Source of the DNA: an uncultured Muribaculaceae bacterium
Lineage (GTDB): Bacteria; Bacteroidota; Bacteroidia; Bacteroidales; Muribaculaceae
DNA length: 57,475 bases
Reading direction: 5' to 3'
Assembly: GCA_947525975.1 (NCBI GenBank)
Contig: CANNVE010000017.1
Coordinates: 1-57,475, forward strand
Part shown: one piece after another, positions 35,904-45,197 of the stretch
Numbering within the stretch: the stretch's first letter is position 1
Layout: each line of letters begins with the position of its first letter
Translations under genes and position numbers: made by a program
The notes under the pieces: model-generated
Told to the model about the DNA's origin: nothing
Databases searched by the model: none
The model's input: the letters and a program-made list of their open reading frames with translations, nothing else

Positions 35904-37788
35904 GGCATCACGCATATTCAGCGCTGTGCTTTGCTGCTGCCTGGCGTCGGCGATGGCTTTCGCCGCAGAGGTGCAGCCATACGCTCCTTTCAAGGTGAGC
36001 GGCACGGGCATAGCCGGGCATAAGCTTCCGTCTCATGTGAGGAGCGAGGTGCTATCTGCCCGCTATGCTGTGAAGGTGTGCGGCGCAGATGTGGCTGCTG
36101 TGGAGTATGACAACACCGGATTCGGCGACCAAGGCCACAACATGGATGTGGCCCGATTCGCATCCGACACCAAGACCCCTATGGTTGAGATCACGCTTCT
36201 CGACGGTGACAAGATAGACAGCGTCACCATACACCCGGTCAGGTACTATCCAAAGTCGGCCATCACGGTCGACAATGGCAGGAAGACTCTCCGGTTCGCC
36301 ATGACAGAGGCGCTGCCATACGCCATCGTGGCCATCAACGGTGCTGACCCGCAGGATGCCTTTGAGTCGAAGCCGCAGCTCACCATCATAAATGATCCGC
36401 TTGAACCGGAATTCACCGAGGGCGCGAACGTGCTGAATTTCGCCGAATTCGCCAAAGCCTATCTGAAAAAGCATCCCATAAAGGACAAAGCAGGCGCCGT
36501 ATGCCGAAAAGCAGGCTCTGTGACCGACAACAGCCTCAATGATGACCGCGAGTTCACCTGGAATCACGGAAAAGGCGTCTACCGGGCATATGAAAGCAAG
36601 ATCGTGGCCTTCCCCGACAAGAGGGCCCGCAACCGCAATGACGTCAGCGACGCTCTCCGGGCAGCCCTTGAAGAGATACGCACCAACCCCGCGCTCAATG
36701 TGCTTTACATACCGGCGGGAGTGTATCTTTGGTCAGGCCTCCGCATCGAGAATTGGAACGGCGACGCCGCCAAGGGCGGAAAGCCGCTTTATATCCACAC
36801 CGACAAAGGCGCGCTGATGGTGAACAGGCTGAAAGAGTGCCGCGAATCAAACGAGCCGGCCATCTTCATCTATAATTCGAGCCATGTCACCCTCACCGGC
36901 CATGGCATGCACGACGGCCAAGGCTGCTACACATTCGCGATGGACCGCAAGGACGCCCGCAACACGCCTCATCAGGGCGGTGTGGTGGTGCGCAAGTCGA
37001 GCCACATAAGCCTGCAGGGCACATACTCGCGCGATGCCCAGCAGTGGAATTTCGAGACGCACGATGTAGACGATGTCACATTCAGCAATGTCCATGGCCT
37101 CTCGCCCTACAACCACGGCTGGATCGACGGCCTCAATCTTTCGAGCGGAAGGAACGTGACTGTAGACGGAGCTATCACCCTCGGCAATGACGACACATTC
37201 GCCACAGGCCACTACAATCCGTCGGACGAGTTTCCGGCGCGCACATACCGGGAGAATCCCGGCATCGACCTTGTTGACACTGACGCCAATGCCGCCGAGT
37301 TTCGCAATACCTTCGCTGCGGCAGGCGTATACAATAAAGACCGCCTGCAGTGGAGTCCCGGCGACACCGAAAATATACGCGTGAGCAATACCCTGGGCTG
37401 GACCCGCACCGCCCACTGCATACGCATCGGCCTCAACAGCCGCAAATATGACCGTCCCACCGACACGAAGGGCAGGGAGCTCAAGGGATTCTACTTCGAC
37501 AATTTCAACTCGGTGGTGGGCCGCAAGGCCGACGGCGACATCCGCATCCTCGGATTCGACGCCTCGAAGCTGACGCCTTTCTACAAAAGCATAGAGATCC
37601 GCAACTCATCATTCTGGAAGCCCGGAGAAAAGTGGGCGAGGGTGGAGACCCTCATAGACGGAAGCAACCTGATCGGATCGCTTTTGATGGAGAATCTATA
37701 TTTCCTGATGCCGGATGCCGATCCTAAGGCCAACTTTTCCGGCGTAGACAATGTAATGCTGCAAAAAATCGATATCAACCATAAATGA
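35893..37788 (+). CDS. large parallel beta-helix glycosidase-like protein
   Basis: The 631-residue exported protein (signal peptide ending MAFAAE) has a beta-sandwich N-terminal domain (about 30-150). A right-handed beta-helix begins near residue 240 (NVLYIPAGVYLWSGLRIEN, HVTLTGHGMHDGQG). Potential active-site residues cluster in WIDGLNLSSGRNVTVDG and TLGNDDTFATGHY, and RTAHCIRIGLNSR is further along. These resemble the D-G, DD and R-I positions of GH28 and GH49-like enzymes without exact agreement. The start overlaps the stop of the upstream lyase by 11 nt, indicating translational coupling. Function is inferred only from fold and context. Confidence 0.7.
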   Translation: MASKASRIFSAVLCCCLASAMAFAAEVQPYAPFKVSGTGIAGHKLPSHVRSEVLSARYAVKVCGADVAAVEYDNTGFGDQGHNMDVARFASDTKTPMVEITLLDGDKIDSVTIHPVRYYPKSAITVDNGRKTLRFAMTEALPYAIVAINGADPQDAFESKPQLTIINDPLEPEFTEGANVLNFAEFAKAYLKKHPIKDKAGAVCRKAGSVTDNSLNDDREFTWNHGKGVYRAYESKIVAFPDKRARNRNDVSDALRAALEEIRTNPALNVLYIPAGVYLWSGLRIENWNGDAAKGGKPLYIHTDKGALMVNRLKECRESNEPAIFIYNSSHVTLTGHGMHDGQGCYTFAMDRKDARNTPHQGGVVVRKSSHISLQGTYSRDAQQWNFETHDVDDVTFSNVHGLSPYNHGWIDGLNLSSGRNVTVDGAITLGNDDTFATGHYNPSDEFPARTYRENPGIDLVDTDANAAEFRNTFAAAGVYNKDRLQWSPGDTENIRVSNTLGWTRTAHCIRIGLNSRKYDRPTDTKGRELKGFYFDNFNSVVGRKADGDIRILGFDASKLTPFYKSIEIRNSSFWKPGEKWARVETLIDGSNLIGSLLMENLYFLMPDADPKANFSGVDNVMLQKIDINHK

Positions 37789-37789
37789 T

Positions 37790-39376
37790 ATGAAAAAGAT
37801 CATAACCGCCGCCGCGATGCTCTGCGCAGTCTTCGTGGCTTGGGGAAAGACCTACACCAATCCGGTGATTTACGCTGACTACAGCGATCCCGACGCCATC
37901 CCGGCCCATGACGGCAAGGGATATTACATGACTGCCTCGAGCTTTCAGTGTGTGCCCGGCGTGCCCATTCTCTACAGCGACGACCTTGTGCATTGGGAGA
38001 TCGTAAACTATGCCATCGACGCAGTGCCTCCGACTGAGGTCTATGACCGGAAGCCGATGCACGGCAAGGGCGTATGGGCGCCGTCGATCAGATTCCACGA
38101 CGGCGAATACTACATATATTGGGGCGACCCTGACTTCGGCATCTACATGGTGAAGACGGCCGATCCGCTCGGAGAGTGGAGCAAGCCTGTGCTCGTGCAT
38201 GGCGCCAAGGGCATGATCGACCCTGTGCCTTTCTGGGATGAGGACGGCAAGGCATACCTGACGTTTGCCTGGGCGGCGAGCCGCAGCCACTTCAACAGCG
38301 TGCTCTGCGTGTGGGAGATGACTCCCGACGGCACTTCGCTCATCGGCAATCCGCGCATCGTTTTTGACGGCAACGAAGACGGCAACCACACCTGCGAGGG
38401 TCCCAAGATGATGAAGCGCGACGGATACTACTACATCCTCTGCCCGGCGGGCGGCGTTGATGCCGGCTGGCAGCTGGCCATGCGCTCGAAGAACATCTAT
38501 GGCCCCTATGAGTCGAAGATCGTGCTCGCGCAGGGCGACACCGACATCAACGGCCCCCACCAGGGCGCGCTTGTGGAGACGCCTGAGGGCGAGAGCTGGT
38601 TCATCCACTTCCAGGAGCTGCAGCCGTGGGGACGCATCGTGCATCTCAACCCGGTCAACTGGCAGGACGGATGGCCCATGATGGGCGTTAACGGCCAGCC
38701 CGTGCGCAAGCATGAGATGCCCAAGGGCAAGGTGGTGGAGCGCGAGCATCAGACGTCTGATACTTTCGACAACGGCGCTCCCGGCCTGCAATGGCAATGG
38801 CACGGCAATTACGACCCTACATTCGGTATGCCGCTTCCGGCTGACGCTATGCGCATATACAGCCGCACACTGGCGGAGGGCGAAAACATGTGGTCGGCTC
38901 CCAACCAGCTGCTCCAGAAATTCGCCAAACCCCAGTTTACCGCCACCGCCAAAGTGAAGGTGTCGACACGCGACGAAAAGGCCCAGTCAGGCCTGATAGT
39001 GATGGGCCGCGACTATGCCCGCCTTGCAGTGAGCAAGAAAGGCGATGACTTTGTGGTGACTCTGCTCGAATGCAACGAGGCCGAAGCCGGCAGCCCCGAG
39101 AAAGTCACCGGAGAGTCTGCTCCTGTGAAGGCTCATCAGTATGGCGCCGGTCTGCATCCTGTCTATGACTGCGAGCTTTGGCTGAGGGTGAAGGTTGGGA
39201 AGGACGGCGAATGCCGCTTCTCATACAGCACCGACAATAAGAAATACGTGAGCATCGGCAAGCCTTTCAAGGCGCGTCCCGGCAAGTGGATCGGAGCCAA
39301 ACTTGGCGTTTACAGCGTGGATTTCGGTTCGGCTGACCGCGGATGGCTCGACATCGACGAGTTTATTGTAGATTGA
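37790..39376 (+). CDS. GH43 family glycosidase (beta-xylosidase/arabinofuranosidase type)
   Basis: The 528-residue secreted protein starts one base after the preceding stop codon. A five-bladed propeller GH43 domain occupies about 22-310, with catalytic base D33 (YADYSDPD), pKa-modulating D144 (MIDPVPFWD) and acid E203 (HTCEGPKMM). A C-terminal concanavalin-like domain (about 320-528, from TFDNGAPGLQWQWHGNYDP) is as in GH43 subfamily 12 beta-xylosidases. It should trim xylose or arabinose from the oligosaccharides; the exact sugar is uncertain. Confidence 0.93.
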   Translation: MKKIITAAAMLCAVFVAWGKTYTNPVIYADYSDPDAIPAHDGKGYYMTASSFQCVPGVPILYSDDLVHWEIVNYAIDAVPPTEVYDRKPMHGKGVWAPSIRFHDGEYYIYWGDPDFGIYMVKTADPLGEWSKPVLVHGAKGMIDPVPFWDEDGKAYLTFAWAASRSHFNSVLCVWEMTPDGTSLIGNPRIVFDGNEDGNHTCEGPKMMKRDGYYYILCPAGGVDAGWQLAMRSKNIYGPYESKIVLAQGDTDINGPHQGALVETPEGESWFIHFQELQPWGRIVHLNPVNWQDGWPMMGVNGQPVRKHEMPKGKVVEREHQTSDTFDNGAPGLQWQWHGNYDPTFGMPLPADAMRIYSRTLAEGENMWSAPNQLLQKFAKPQFTATAKVKVSTRDEKAQSGLIVMGRDYARLAVSKKGDDFVVTLLECNEAEAGSPEKVTGESAPVKAHQYGAGLHPVYDCELWLRVKVGKDGECRFSYSTDNKKYVSIGKPFKARPGKWIGAKLGVYSVDFGSADRGWLDIDEFIVD

Positions 39377-39393
39377 AAAAAATAATAATACAC

Positions 39394-40608
39394 ATGAATA
39401 AAACTATCTTATCTCTTTCGCTGATATCGATCGCAGCTGCCGGAGCGGTGGTTGCCTGCACAAAGGCGCAGGCTGAAGAGGCTCCGGCCATAGACATAGA
39501 CCGCGTTTTCGCTGATTGCCACAATAAGGTATCTAATTCACTTGAATCTCTCAAAGACTCTGCCGGAGCCATCAACTACATGATCGCTCCGCGCAATATC
39601 GCCCCCGGCCAGACCACCTGGCACCAGCGCCCCGTATGCGCCGAAGAGTGGTGTTCGGGCTTCTGGCCCGGCGTGCTGTGGATGGACTATGCCGCCAACG
39701 GCGACAAGAAGGTGGAGCGCGAGGCCCGCGCCTACACAGAGTCGATAAAGACCATTGTAGACGCTCCGGTGTTCGACCACGATCTCGGATTCCTGGTGCT
39801 GTGCAGCTACGGCAAGGGCTATGAGTGCACACAGGACCCCGAATATAAGAAGGTGATGCTCAATGCCGCCGACTCGCTCGCCACGCTCTTCAACCCGCAG
39901 GTGGGCACCCTGCTCTCATGGCCCCGCAATGTGGAGATGTTTGGAGGCCACAACACCATCATGGACAACATGATCAATCTTGAGCTGCTTTTCTGGGCGG
40001 CCAAGAATGGCGGCGACCAGAAGCTCTATGACATAGCCGTGAGCCACGCCGACACTACGATGACCTATCATTTCCGCCCTGACGGCACGTGCTACCATGT
40101 GGCCGTATACGACCCCGAGAGCGGCGCGTTCAAGCGCGGCTGCACCCATCAGGGATATTCCGACTCGTCAACATGGGCGCGCGGACAGGCCTGGGCCATC
40201 TACGGATACACCATGGTATACCGCGAGACGAAAGATCCTAAGTATCTCTCTTTCGTGAAGAAGGTGACCGACGCCTACCTCTCGATGCTGCCTGACGACA
40301 AGATTCCCTATTGGGACTTCAACGACCCCACGATACCGCATTGCAGCAAAGACGTGTCGGCGGCATGCGTGGTGGCATCGGCTCTGCTCGAGCTCAAGGA
40401 TTATGTTGGCGAAACTGACAGCGAGAGGTATGATTCAGAGGCCAAAGCTATGCTGACGAGCCTTACTTCTGACGACTATTGGTCGGCCGATAGCGACTCT
40501 TTCCTGCTTCACTCCACAGGTCACCGCCCTGCCGGCAGCGAGATCGACTACAGCATTGTCTACGCTGACTATTATTTCTACGAGGCGATGCTGCGCCTGA
40601 AGAAGTGA
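39394..40608 (+). CDS. GH88 unsaturated glucuronyl hydrolase, lipoprotein
   Basis: GH88 enzymes remove the 4,5-unsaturated uronic acid left at the non-reducing end by polysaccharide lyases. The 404-residue protein begins MNKTILSLSLISIAAAG with lipobox AVVAC (Cys22). The ATG at 39343 is rejected because it lies inside the GH43 gene and lacks a signal sequence. Catalytic aspartates are D130 in FDHDLGFL and D191 in TIMDNMINLELLFW, and further conserved elements are SGFWPGVLWM and SSTWARGQAWAIYGY. Presence of GH88 beside lyases is strong evidence for a uronate substrate. Confidence 0.95.
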   Translation: MNKTILSLSLISIAAAGAVVACTKAQAEEAPAIDIDRVFADCHNKVSNSLESLKDSAGAINYMIAPRNIAPGQTTWHQRPVCAEEWCSGFWPGVLWMDYAANGDKKVEREARAYTESIKTIVDAPVFDHDLGFLVLCSYGKGYECTQDPEYKKVMLNAADSLATLFNPQVGTLLSWPRNVEMFGGHNTIMDNMINLELLFWAAKNGGDQKLYDIAVSHADTTMTYHFRPDGTCYHVAVYDPESGAFKRGCTHQGYSDSSTWARGQAWAIYGYTMVYRETKDPKYLSFVKKVTDAYLSMLPDDKIPYWDFNDPTIPHCSKDVSAACVVASALLELKDYVGETDSERYDSEAKAMLTSLTSDDYWSADSDSFLLHSTGHRPAGSEIDYSIVYADYYFYEAMLRLKK

Positions 40609-40663
40609 TCGCTCGCGCAGAAACTGCCATTCGGAACTTTTAAGATTTTTAGATTTAACGGAT

Positions 40664-41461
40664 ATGAATGAATTTTCGCTTGACGGCAAGGTGGCGTGGG
40701 TCACCGGCGCCGCCTATGGCATAGGGCTTGCGATAGCCCGGGGGCTTGCGAAGGCAGGCGCCAAAATCGTGTTCAACTGTTCTCGCCAGTCCACCGTCGA
40801 CCGTGGCCTGGAGGCATACAAAGCACTCGGCATCGACGCCAAGGGCTATGTGTGCGATGTGACTGACGAGGCCGCTGTGAAGGCGATGCTCGCCGACGTG
40901 GAGGCAACAGTGGGCACCGTCGACATTCTTGTCAACAACGCAGGCATCATCAAGCGTGTGCCGATGGAGGAGATGGACGTCGATGATTTCCGCCGTGTGG
41001 TCGACGTTGACCTTGTGGCTCCCTTCATATGCGCCAAGGCAGTCATCCCCGGCATGATCAAGAAGGGACACGGCAAGATCATCAATATCTGCTCGATGAT
41101 GAGCGAGTTGGGCCGCGAGACGGTGAGCGCATACGCCGCAGCCAAGGGAGGCCTGAAGATGCTGACCCGCAATATCTGCTCTGAATATGGCGCGGCCAAC
41201 ATACAGTGCAACGGCATTGGCCCCGGATACATAGCCACAGAGCAGACCGCTCCGCTGCGCGAGCTGCAGCCCGACGGCAGCCGCAATCCGTTTGACCGCT
41301 TCATCATTTCTAAGACTCCGGCGGGCAGATGGGGCACTCCCGAGGATCTGATGGGACCCGCCGTGTTCCTCGCATCGGATGCCTCTGACTTTGTCAATGG
41401 CCACATTCTTTACGTAGACGGCGGCATTCTCGCATATCTTGGCAAAAATCCCATAGAGTGA
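40664..41461 (+). CDS. KduD-like 2-dehydro-3-deoxy-gluconate 5-dehydrogenase (SDR)
   Basis: The 265-residue cytoplasmic short-chain dehydrogenase has a nucleotide-binding TGAAYGIG at 14-21, NNAG, and the catalytic Ser in ICSMMSE with Y157 and K161 (YAAAK). The close family contains gluconate 5-dehydrogenases and KduD. Inside a lyase/GH88 locus the most sensible role is reduction of 2,5-diketo-3-deoxygluconate to KDG, feeding the kinase at 51675-50656. No KduI isomerase or Eda aldolase is in the window. It follows GH88 after 55 nt. Confidence 0.82.
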   Translation: MNEFSLDGKVAWVTGAAYGIGLAIARGLAKAGAKIVFNCSRQSTVDRGLEAYKALGIDAKGYVCDVTDEAAVKAMLADVEATVGTVDILVNNAGIIKRVPMEEMDVDDFRRVVDVDLVAPFICAKAVIPGMIKKGHGKIINICSMMSELGRETVSAYAAAKGGLKMLTRNICSEYGAANIQCNGIGPGYIATEQTAPLRELQPDGSRNPFDRFIISKTPAGRWGTPEDLMGPAVFLASDASDFVNGHILYVDGGILAYLGKNPIE

Positions 41462-41468
41462 TCAAGGC

Positions 41469-43046
41469 ATGAGAAGATTCCTTACAGCGATAGCGCTTTT
41501 TTGCGCGGCACTCGGTGCCATGGCCCAGTGGCAGTGGCGTGTGCCCGTGACCGGGATAGTCTCGGGTGAGACCAACGACAATCCCGACGCATTTCTATGG
41601 GTGCCTGAGCGGTGCGACAGCGTGAAGGCCGTGATCTTCGCGTTTCAGAACATGAACGAGGAGACCATCTTCGAGATGGAGTCTTTCCGTCGCCATCTGG
41701 CCGATATGGATGTGGCCATGGTGTGGATCGCGCCCGGCTTTGGCCAGGAGTGGGATGTGACAAAGGGAGTGCAGGAGCCGTTTGACAAGGCTCTCGCCGA
41801 TCTTGCCGAGGCATCAGGCTACAGCGAGATCGCCACCGCTCCGCTCATCCCTTTCGGGCATTCGGCGCAGGCCACAATGCCATGGAATTTCGCCGCTTGG
41901 AATCCTGACCGCACTCTTTGCGTGATATCATATCACGGCGATGCTCCCCGCACAAATCTTTGCGGTTATGGCCGCGCCAACGTAGAGTGGGGCAGGGACC
42001 GGAACATCGACGGCATCCCCGGCCTGATGATTGAGGGCGAATATGAGTGGTGGGACGCCCGTGTGCGTCCGGCTCTCGCTTTCAAGATGAAATATCCCGG
42101 GAGCTGTGTGTCATTTCTTGGCGATGCGGGCCGCGGACACTTTGATGTGGCTGAGCGCACTGCCGACTACATCGCTAAATTCATAGAGAAATCATTGGCC
42201 GCGCGTCCCGGGATGAAGAAAGTAGATCCGAAGGACGGCTGGCTGGCGGAGCAGTGGGATCCTGCGCAAACCAAGCGCGTGAAGGCCGCTCCCTGGGGCA
42301 AATACAAGGGCAATCAGCATGAGGCTTTCTGGTATTTCGACAAGGAGATGGTCGATCTCACCGAAGCCCGCTATGCAGAGACTCGCGGAAAGCAGCCCAT
42401 GACCATCAATTTTGAGCAGGATGGAAAATTGCTGCTGTATGACGAGAATCTGCATGTGCGCACCCGCGCCAAATTCGAGCCTGAGGCTGACGGCATCACA
42501 TATCACATCAAGGCTGTGTTTGTCGACACCACCCACAATGCCCTCGCCGGCAGCCACCCTGCTGCGCAGCCGGCGGTGAAGCGAATCTGCGGTCCGGTGA
42601 AGGTGGTCAACGACACCACATTCAAGGTCGACTTCTACCGCATGGGCATGAACAATCCGCGCCGCACCTGGGATATGGTGCTGTGCGCCGAGGCTCCTGG
42701 CGATGACACATTCAAGGAATCGGTGCAGCAGATAGAGATCAAATTGCCTTTTCGTCACACCGGCGGCCTGCGTCAGGCCATCCTTTTCCCCTCGATCCAG
42801 GATGTGGAGGCAGGGGCAGAATCCGTGGAGCTGAAAGCCACATCTGACCAAGGTTTGCCTGTGAGCTATTATGTGAAGGAAGGCCCGGCGGTGATAGATG
42901 GCGATAGGCTGTTTTTCACGCCTATCCCTCCGAGGGCAAAATTCCCGGTGAAGGTCACAGTGGTGGCTTGGCAGTATGGCCTGAAGGACAAGGTGCAGAC
43001 GGCTGAGCCCGTAGAACGGAGTTTCTACATAAAAAAATCGAAATGA
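41469..43046 (+). CDS. secreted alpha/beta-hydrolase-like protein, putative carbohydrate esterase
   Basis: The 525-residue exported protein (signal peptide ending ALGAMA) starts 7 nt after the dehydrogenase stop. An alpha/beta-hydrolase-type nucleophile elbow is visible, PFGHSAQATMPW with S132; a candidate catalytic His is H224 in GRGHFDVAERT. The second half (about 300-525) is beta-rich, with two sandwich-like parts, one near the end (VKVTVVAWQYGLKDKV). I do not recognise a CAZy esterase family. In this operon it might remove acetyl, methyl or other esters from uronate oligosaccharides (inference). Confidence 0.65.
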   Translation: MRRFLTAIALFCAALGAMAQWQWRVPVTGIVSGETNDNPDAFLWVPERCDSVKAVIFAFQNMNEETIFEMESFRRHLADMDVAMVWIAPGFGQEWDVTKGVQEPFDKALADLAEASGYSEIATAPLIPFGHSAQATMPWNFAAWNPDRTLCVISYHGDAPRTNLCGYGRANVEWGRDRNIDGIPGLMIEGEYEWWDARVRPALAFKMKYPGSCVSFLGDAGRGHFDVAERTADYIAKFIEKSLAARPGMKKVDPKDGWLAEQWDPAQTKRVKAAPWGKYKGNQHEAFWYFDKEMVDLTEARYAETRGKQPMTINFEQDGKLLLYDENLHVRTRAKFEPEADGITYHIKAVFVDTTHNALAGSHPAAQPAVKRICGPVKVVNDTTFKVDFYRMGMNNPRRTWDMVLCAEAPGDDTFKESVQQIEIKLPFRHTGGLRQAILFPSIQDVEAGAESVELKATSDQGLPVSYYVKEGPAVIDGDRLFFTPIPPRAKFPVKVTVVAWQYGLKDKVQTAEPVERSFYIKKSK

Positions 43047-43083
43047 CGATATATCGAAGTTAATCTTTTTTACCCGAAATCTA

Positions 43084-44955
43084 ATGAATAAAACTATTTG
43101 CATAGCCATGTTGGCTCTTCCTTCGCTGGCTTTCTGCGCCGAGACGCTGACGCTGACTTCGCCTTCCGGAGTGAATGAGATCAGCATGCGCAAGCCTGCA
43201 GGCGAACTGACATATTCGGTAAGCTACAAGGGCAATCCGGTCATCGTGGATGCCCGAGCGGGTCTTGACATCGACAATTGGGTGTGGGAGATGGCTCTCG
43301 GAAAGCGTGACCTGAAGCAGCCCGCTTGCTGGATGGATCTGCTTGAGGTGGACTCTGTTACTTACGGCGCACCTGTCGACAGCGTGTGGCATCCGCTCTA
43401 CGGAGAGCGCAGCACCGTGCACGACCGGTACAATACGGCCACAATGCACATGAGCCGCCACGACAAGAGCAAATATCGCCTTGATGTGGAGGTGCGCGCC
43501 TACGACGAAGGCCTGGCTTTCCGCTATTTCTTTCCGGAGCATCCCGACGCTATCTTCCACAAGGTGGTCGATGACCTCACGTCATACAACTTCCCGGAGG
43601 GCACCAAGGCATGGAGCGAGAAGTGGGCACAGTCGACATTCGACGTTACGCCTGTCGACTCGATAACCCGCCCCGTGGAGCGCGCTCTCACCCTCGAGCT
43701 GCCCGACAGCAAGGGCTGGGTGGCTCTCCTCGACGCCGATGTCGATGATTGGTGCCTCACCAAGTATGTCGCTGACCCCAAAGTGCCCGGCACTCTGCGT
43801 TCGGTGATGTATTCGCCTGTAGACATTGTCACTTATTACGCCACTCCGTGGAAGATAGTGATGACTGCCGACACCCCCGGGCAGCTCATCGAGCAGAATG
43901 ACATTGTGCTCAATCTCAATCCTCCCTGCGAGATCGAAGACACCTCATGGGTGAAGCCCGGCAAAATCATGCGATGCACCAAGCTCACCACCGATGCAGC
44001 CAAGGAAGTGATTGATTTCTGCGCCGACCACGGCATGCAGTATATGCTCTACGACTGGAAATGGTATGAGCCATGCACAAGCCATGACGGCGATGCCACC
44101 AAGGTGATCGATGCCATCGACATGGCCGAGGTGGTGCGCTATGGCAAGGAGAAGGGCGTGGGAATCTGGCTCTACGTCAACCAGCACGCCTTGCAGAAGC
44201 AGATGGATGAACTCTTCCCCCTGCTGCATGAGTGGGGAGTGGCCGGTGTGAAGTCAGGCTTCGTGCAGTATGCCTCCCACCGCTGGGCCACATGGCTGCA
44301 TGACATGGTGCGCCTCGCCGCCGAAAACAAGCTGCTGATGAACATCCACGACGAATACCGTCCGTCAGGCTTCTCGCGCACATATCCCAACCTCCTGACC
44401 CAGGAAGGAATTTGCGGCAACGAGGAGTGGCCCGACGCCACGCACAATGTGACGCTGCCATTCACCCGCATGATCAACGGCGCCGCCGACTACACCATCT
44501 GCTACTACGACAAGCGCCTGAAAAATACCACCCACGCACATCAGCTTGCGGCTTCGCTCGTATACTACAGCCCTCTGCTCACCCTATTCTGGTATGACAC
44601 GCCGGCTCTCTATGGCGGCGAGAAGGAAATTTCATGGTTTGAGCAGCTGCAGAGCGTATGGGATGATTCGAAGGTGCTGAGCGGATATCCCGGCGAGTCA
44701 ATCGTAATGGCCCGTCGCAGCGGCGATGTTTGGTATGCCGCTGCCATGACCAACAATGAGGCATCTACCCAGCAGATAGACTGCGGTTTCCTCACTCCCG
44801 GCAAGAAATACATGGCCACGATCTACACTGACGACCCCAAGGTCGACAGCAAGACCCACGTGCGCGTCAGCGAGAAGAAAGTGACCTCTAAAGATGTGCT
44901 CAAATTTGACCTTCAGCCTCAGGGCGGAGTAGCCGTGCGCTTCAATCCGCTTTGA
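43084..44955 (+). CDS. GH97 family alpha-glycosidase
   Basis: The 623-residue secreted protein has an N-terminal beta-supersandwich, a TIM barrel and a small C-terminal beta domain as in SusB. Landmarks are DEGLAFRYFFPEHPDA, YMLYDWKWYEP (about 320-330), GVAGVKSGFVQY (about 386-396), IHDEYRPSGFSRTYPN (about 421-436) and QEGICGNEEW. A Gly follows Ser in VKSGFV where retaining GH97 enzymes carry a nucleophilic Asp, so an inverting, SusB-like mechanism is more likely (inference). It is the last gene of the PUL operon, with a large hairpin after it. Confidence 0.92.
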   Translation: MNKTICIAMLALPSLAFCAETLTLTSPSGVNEISMRKPAGELTYSVSYKGNPVIVDARAGLDIDNWVWEMALGKRDLKQPACWMDLLEVDSVTYGAPVDSVWHPLYGERSTVHDRYNTATMHMSRHDKSKYRLDVEVRAYDEGLAFRYFFPEHPDAIFHKVVDDLTSYNFPEGTKAWSEKWAQSTFDVTPVDSITRPVERALTLELPDSKGWVALLDADVDDWCLTKYVADPKVPGTLRSVMYSPVDIVTYYATPWKIVMTADTPGQLIEQNDIVLNLNPPCEIEDTSWVKPGKIMRCTKLTTDAAKEVIDFCADHGMQYMLYDWKWYEPCTSHDGDATKVIDAIDMAEVVRYGKEKGVGIWLYVNQHALQKQMDELFPLLHEWGVAGVKSGFVQYASHRWATWLHDMVRLAAENKLLMNIHDEYRPSGFSRTYPNLLTQEGICGNEEWPDATHNVTLPFTRMINGAADYTICYYDKRLKNTTHAHQLAASLVYYSPLLTLFWYDTPALYGGEKEISWFEQLQSVWDDSKVLSGYPGESIVMARRSGDVWYAAAMTNNEASTQQIDCGFLTPGKKYMATIYTDDPKVDSKTHVRVSEKKVTSKDVLKFDLQPQGGVAVRFNPL

Positions 44956-44966
44956 CGGCTGCGGGG

Positions 44967-45036
44967 CCTGCGGTGAGACGAAAATGGACTCGGTTTAAGG
45001 TGCGGGCGCGCTCCCGTCGCGCCCGTTCACCGCAGG
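44967..45036 (+). terminator. two-tier hairpin ending the PUL operon
   Basis: The outer arms cctgcggtga (44967-44976) and tcaccgcagg (45027-45036) are perfect complements. An inner stem gggcgcg/cgcgccc (45004-45010 and 45018-45024) lies inside. No long T-run follows, so it may stabilise the 3' end as much as terminate transcription. Confidence 0.5.
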
Positions 45037-45189
45037 TTTCCATCGCCTCCAAGTCTCAAATTATTATGCCTTCGCGGTGTCGCAATCTGTTATGCGGCTA
45101 TTACGCAATGAATTGCGTGGAAGTCTATGTTAACTAATTTTCCTATACGAATCAGGATTTAATAATACCGCGTTGGCGTGGAATATGCT

Positions 45190-45197
45190 TAATTTTG
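45190..45197 (+). promoter_or_regulatory. TAATTTTG -7 box
   Basis: A TAnnTTTG match 74 nt upstream of the ATG at 45272, separating that gene from the PUL operon. Confidence 0.55.

Noticed and set aside
37775-38803. 342-codon open frame antisense to GH43
   Set aside because: Low-complexity His/Ala/Leu composition typical of a reverse frame; GH43 catalytic residues confirm the sense frame.
44952-45137. 61-codon frame in the gap after GH97
   Set aside because: It crosses the two-tier hairpin, is Arg/Ser-rich and has no promoter.
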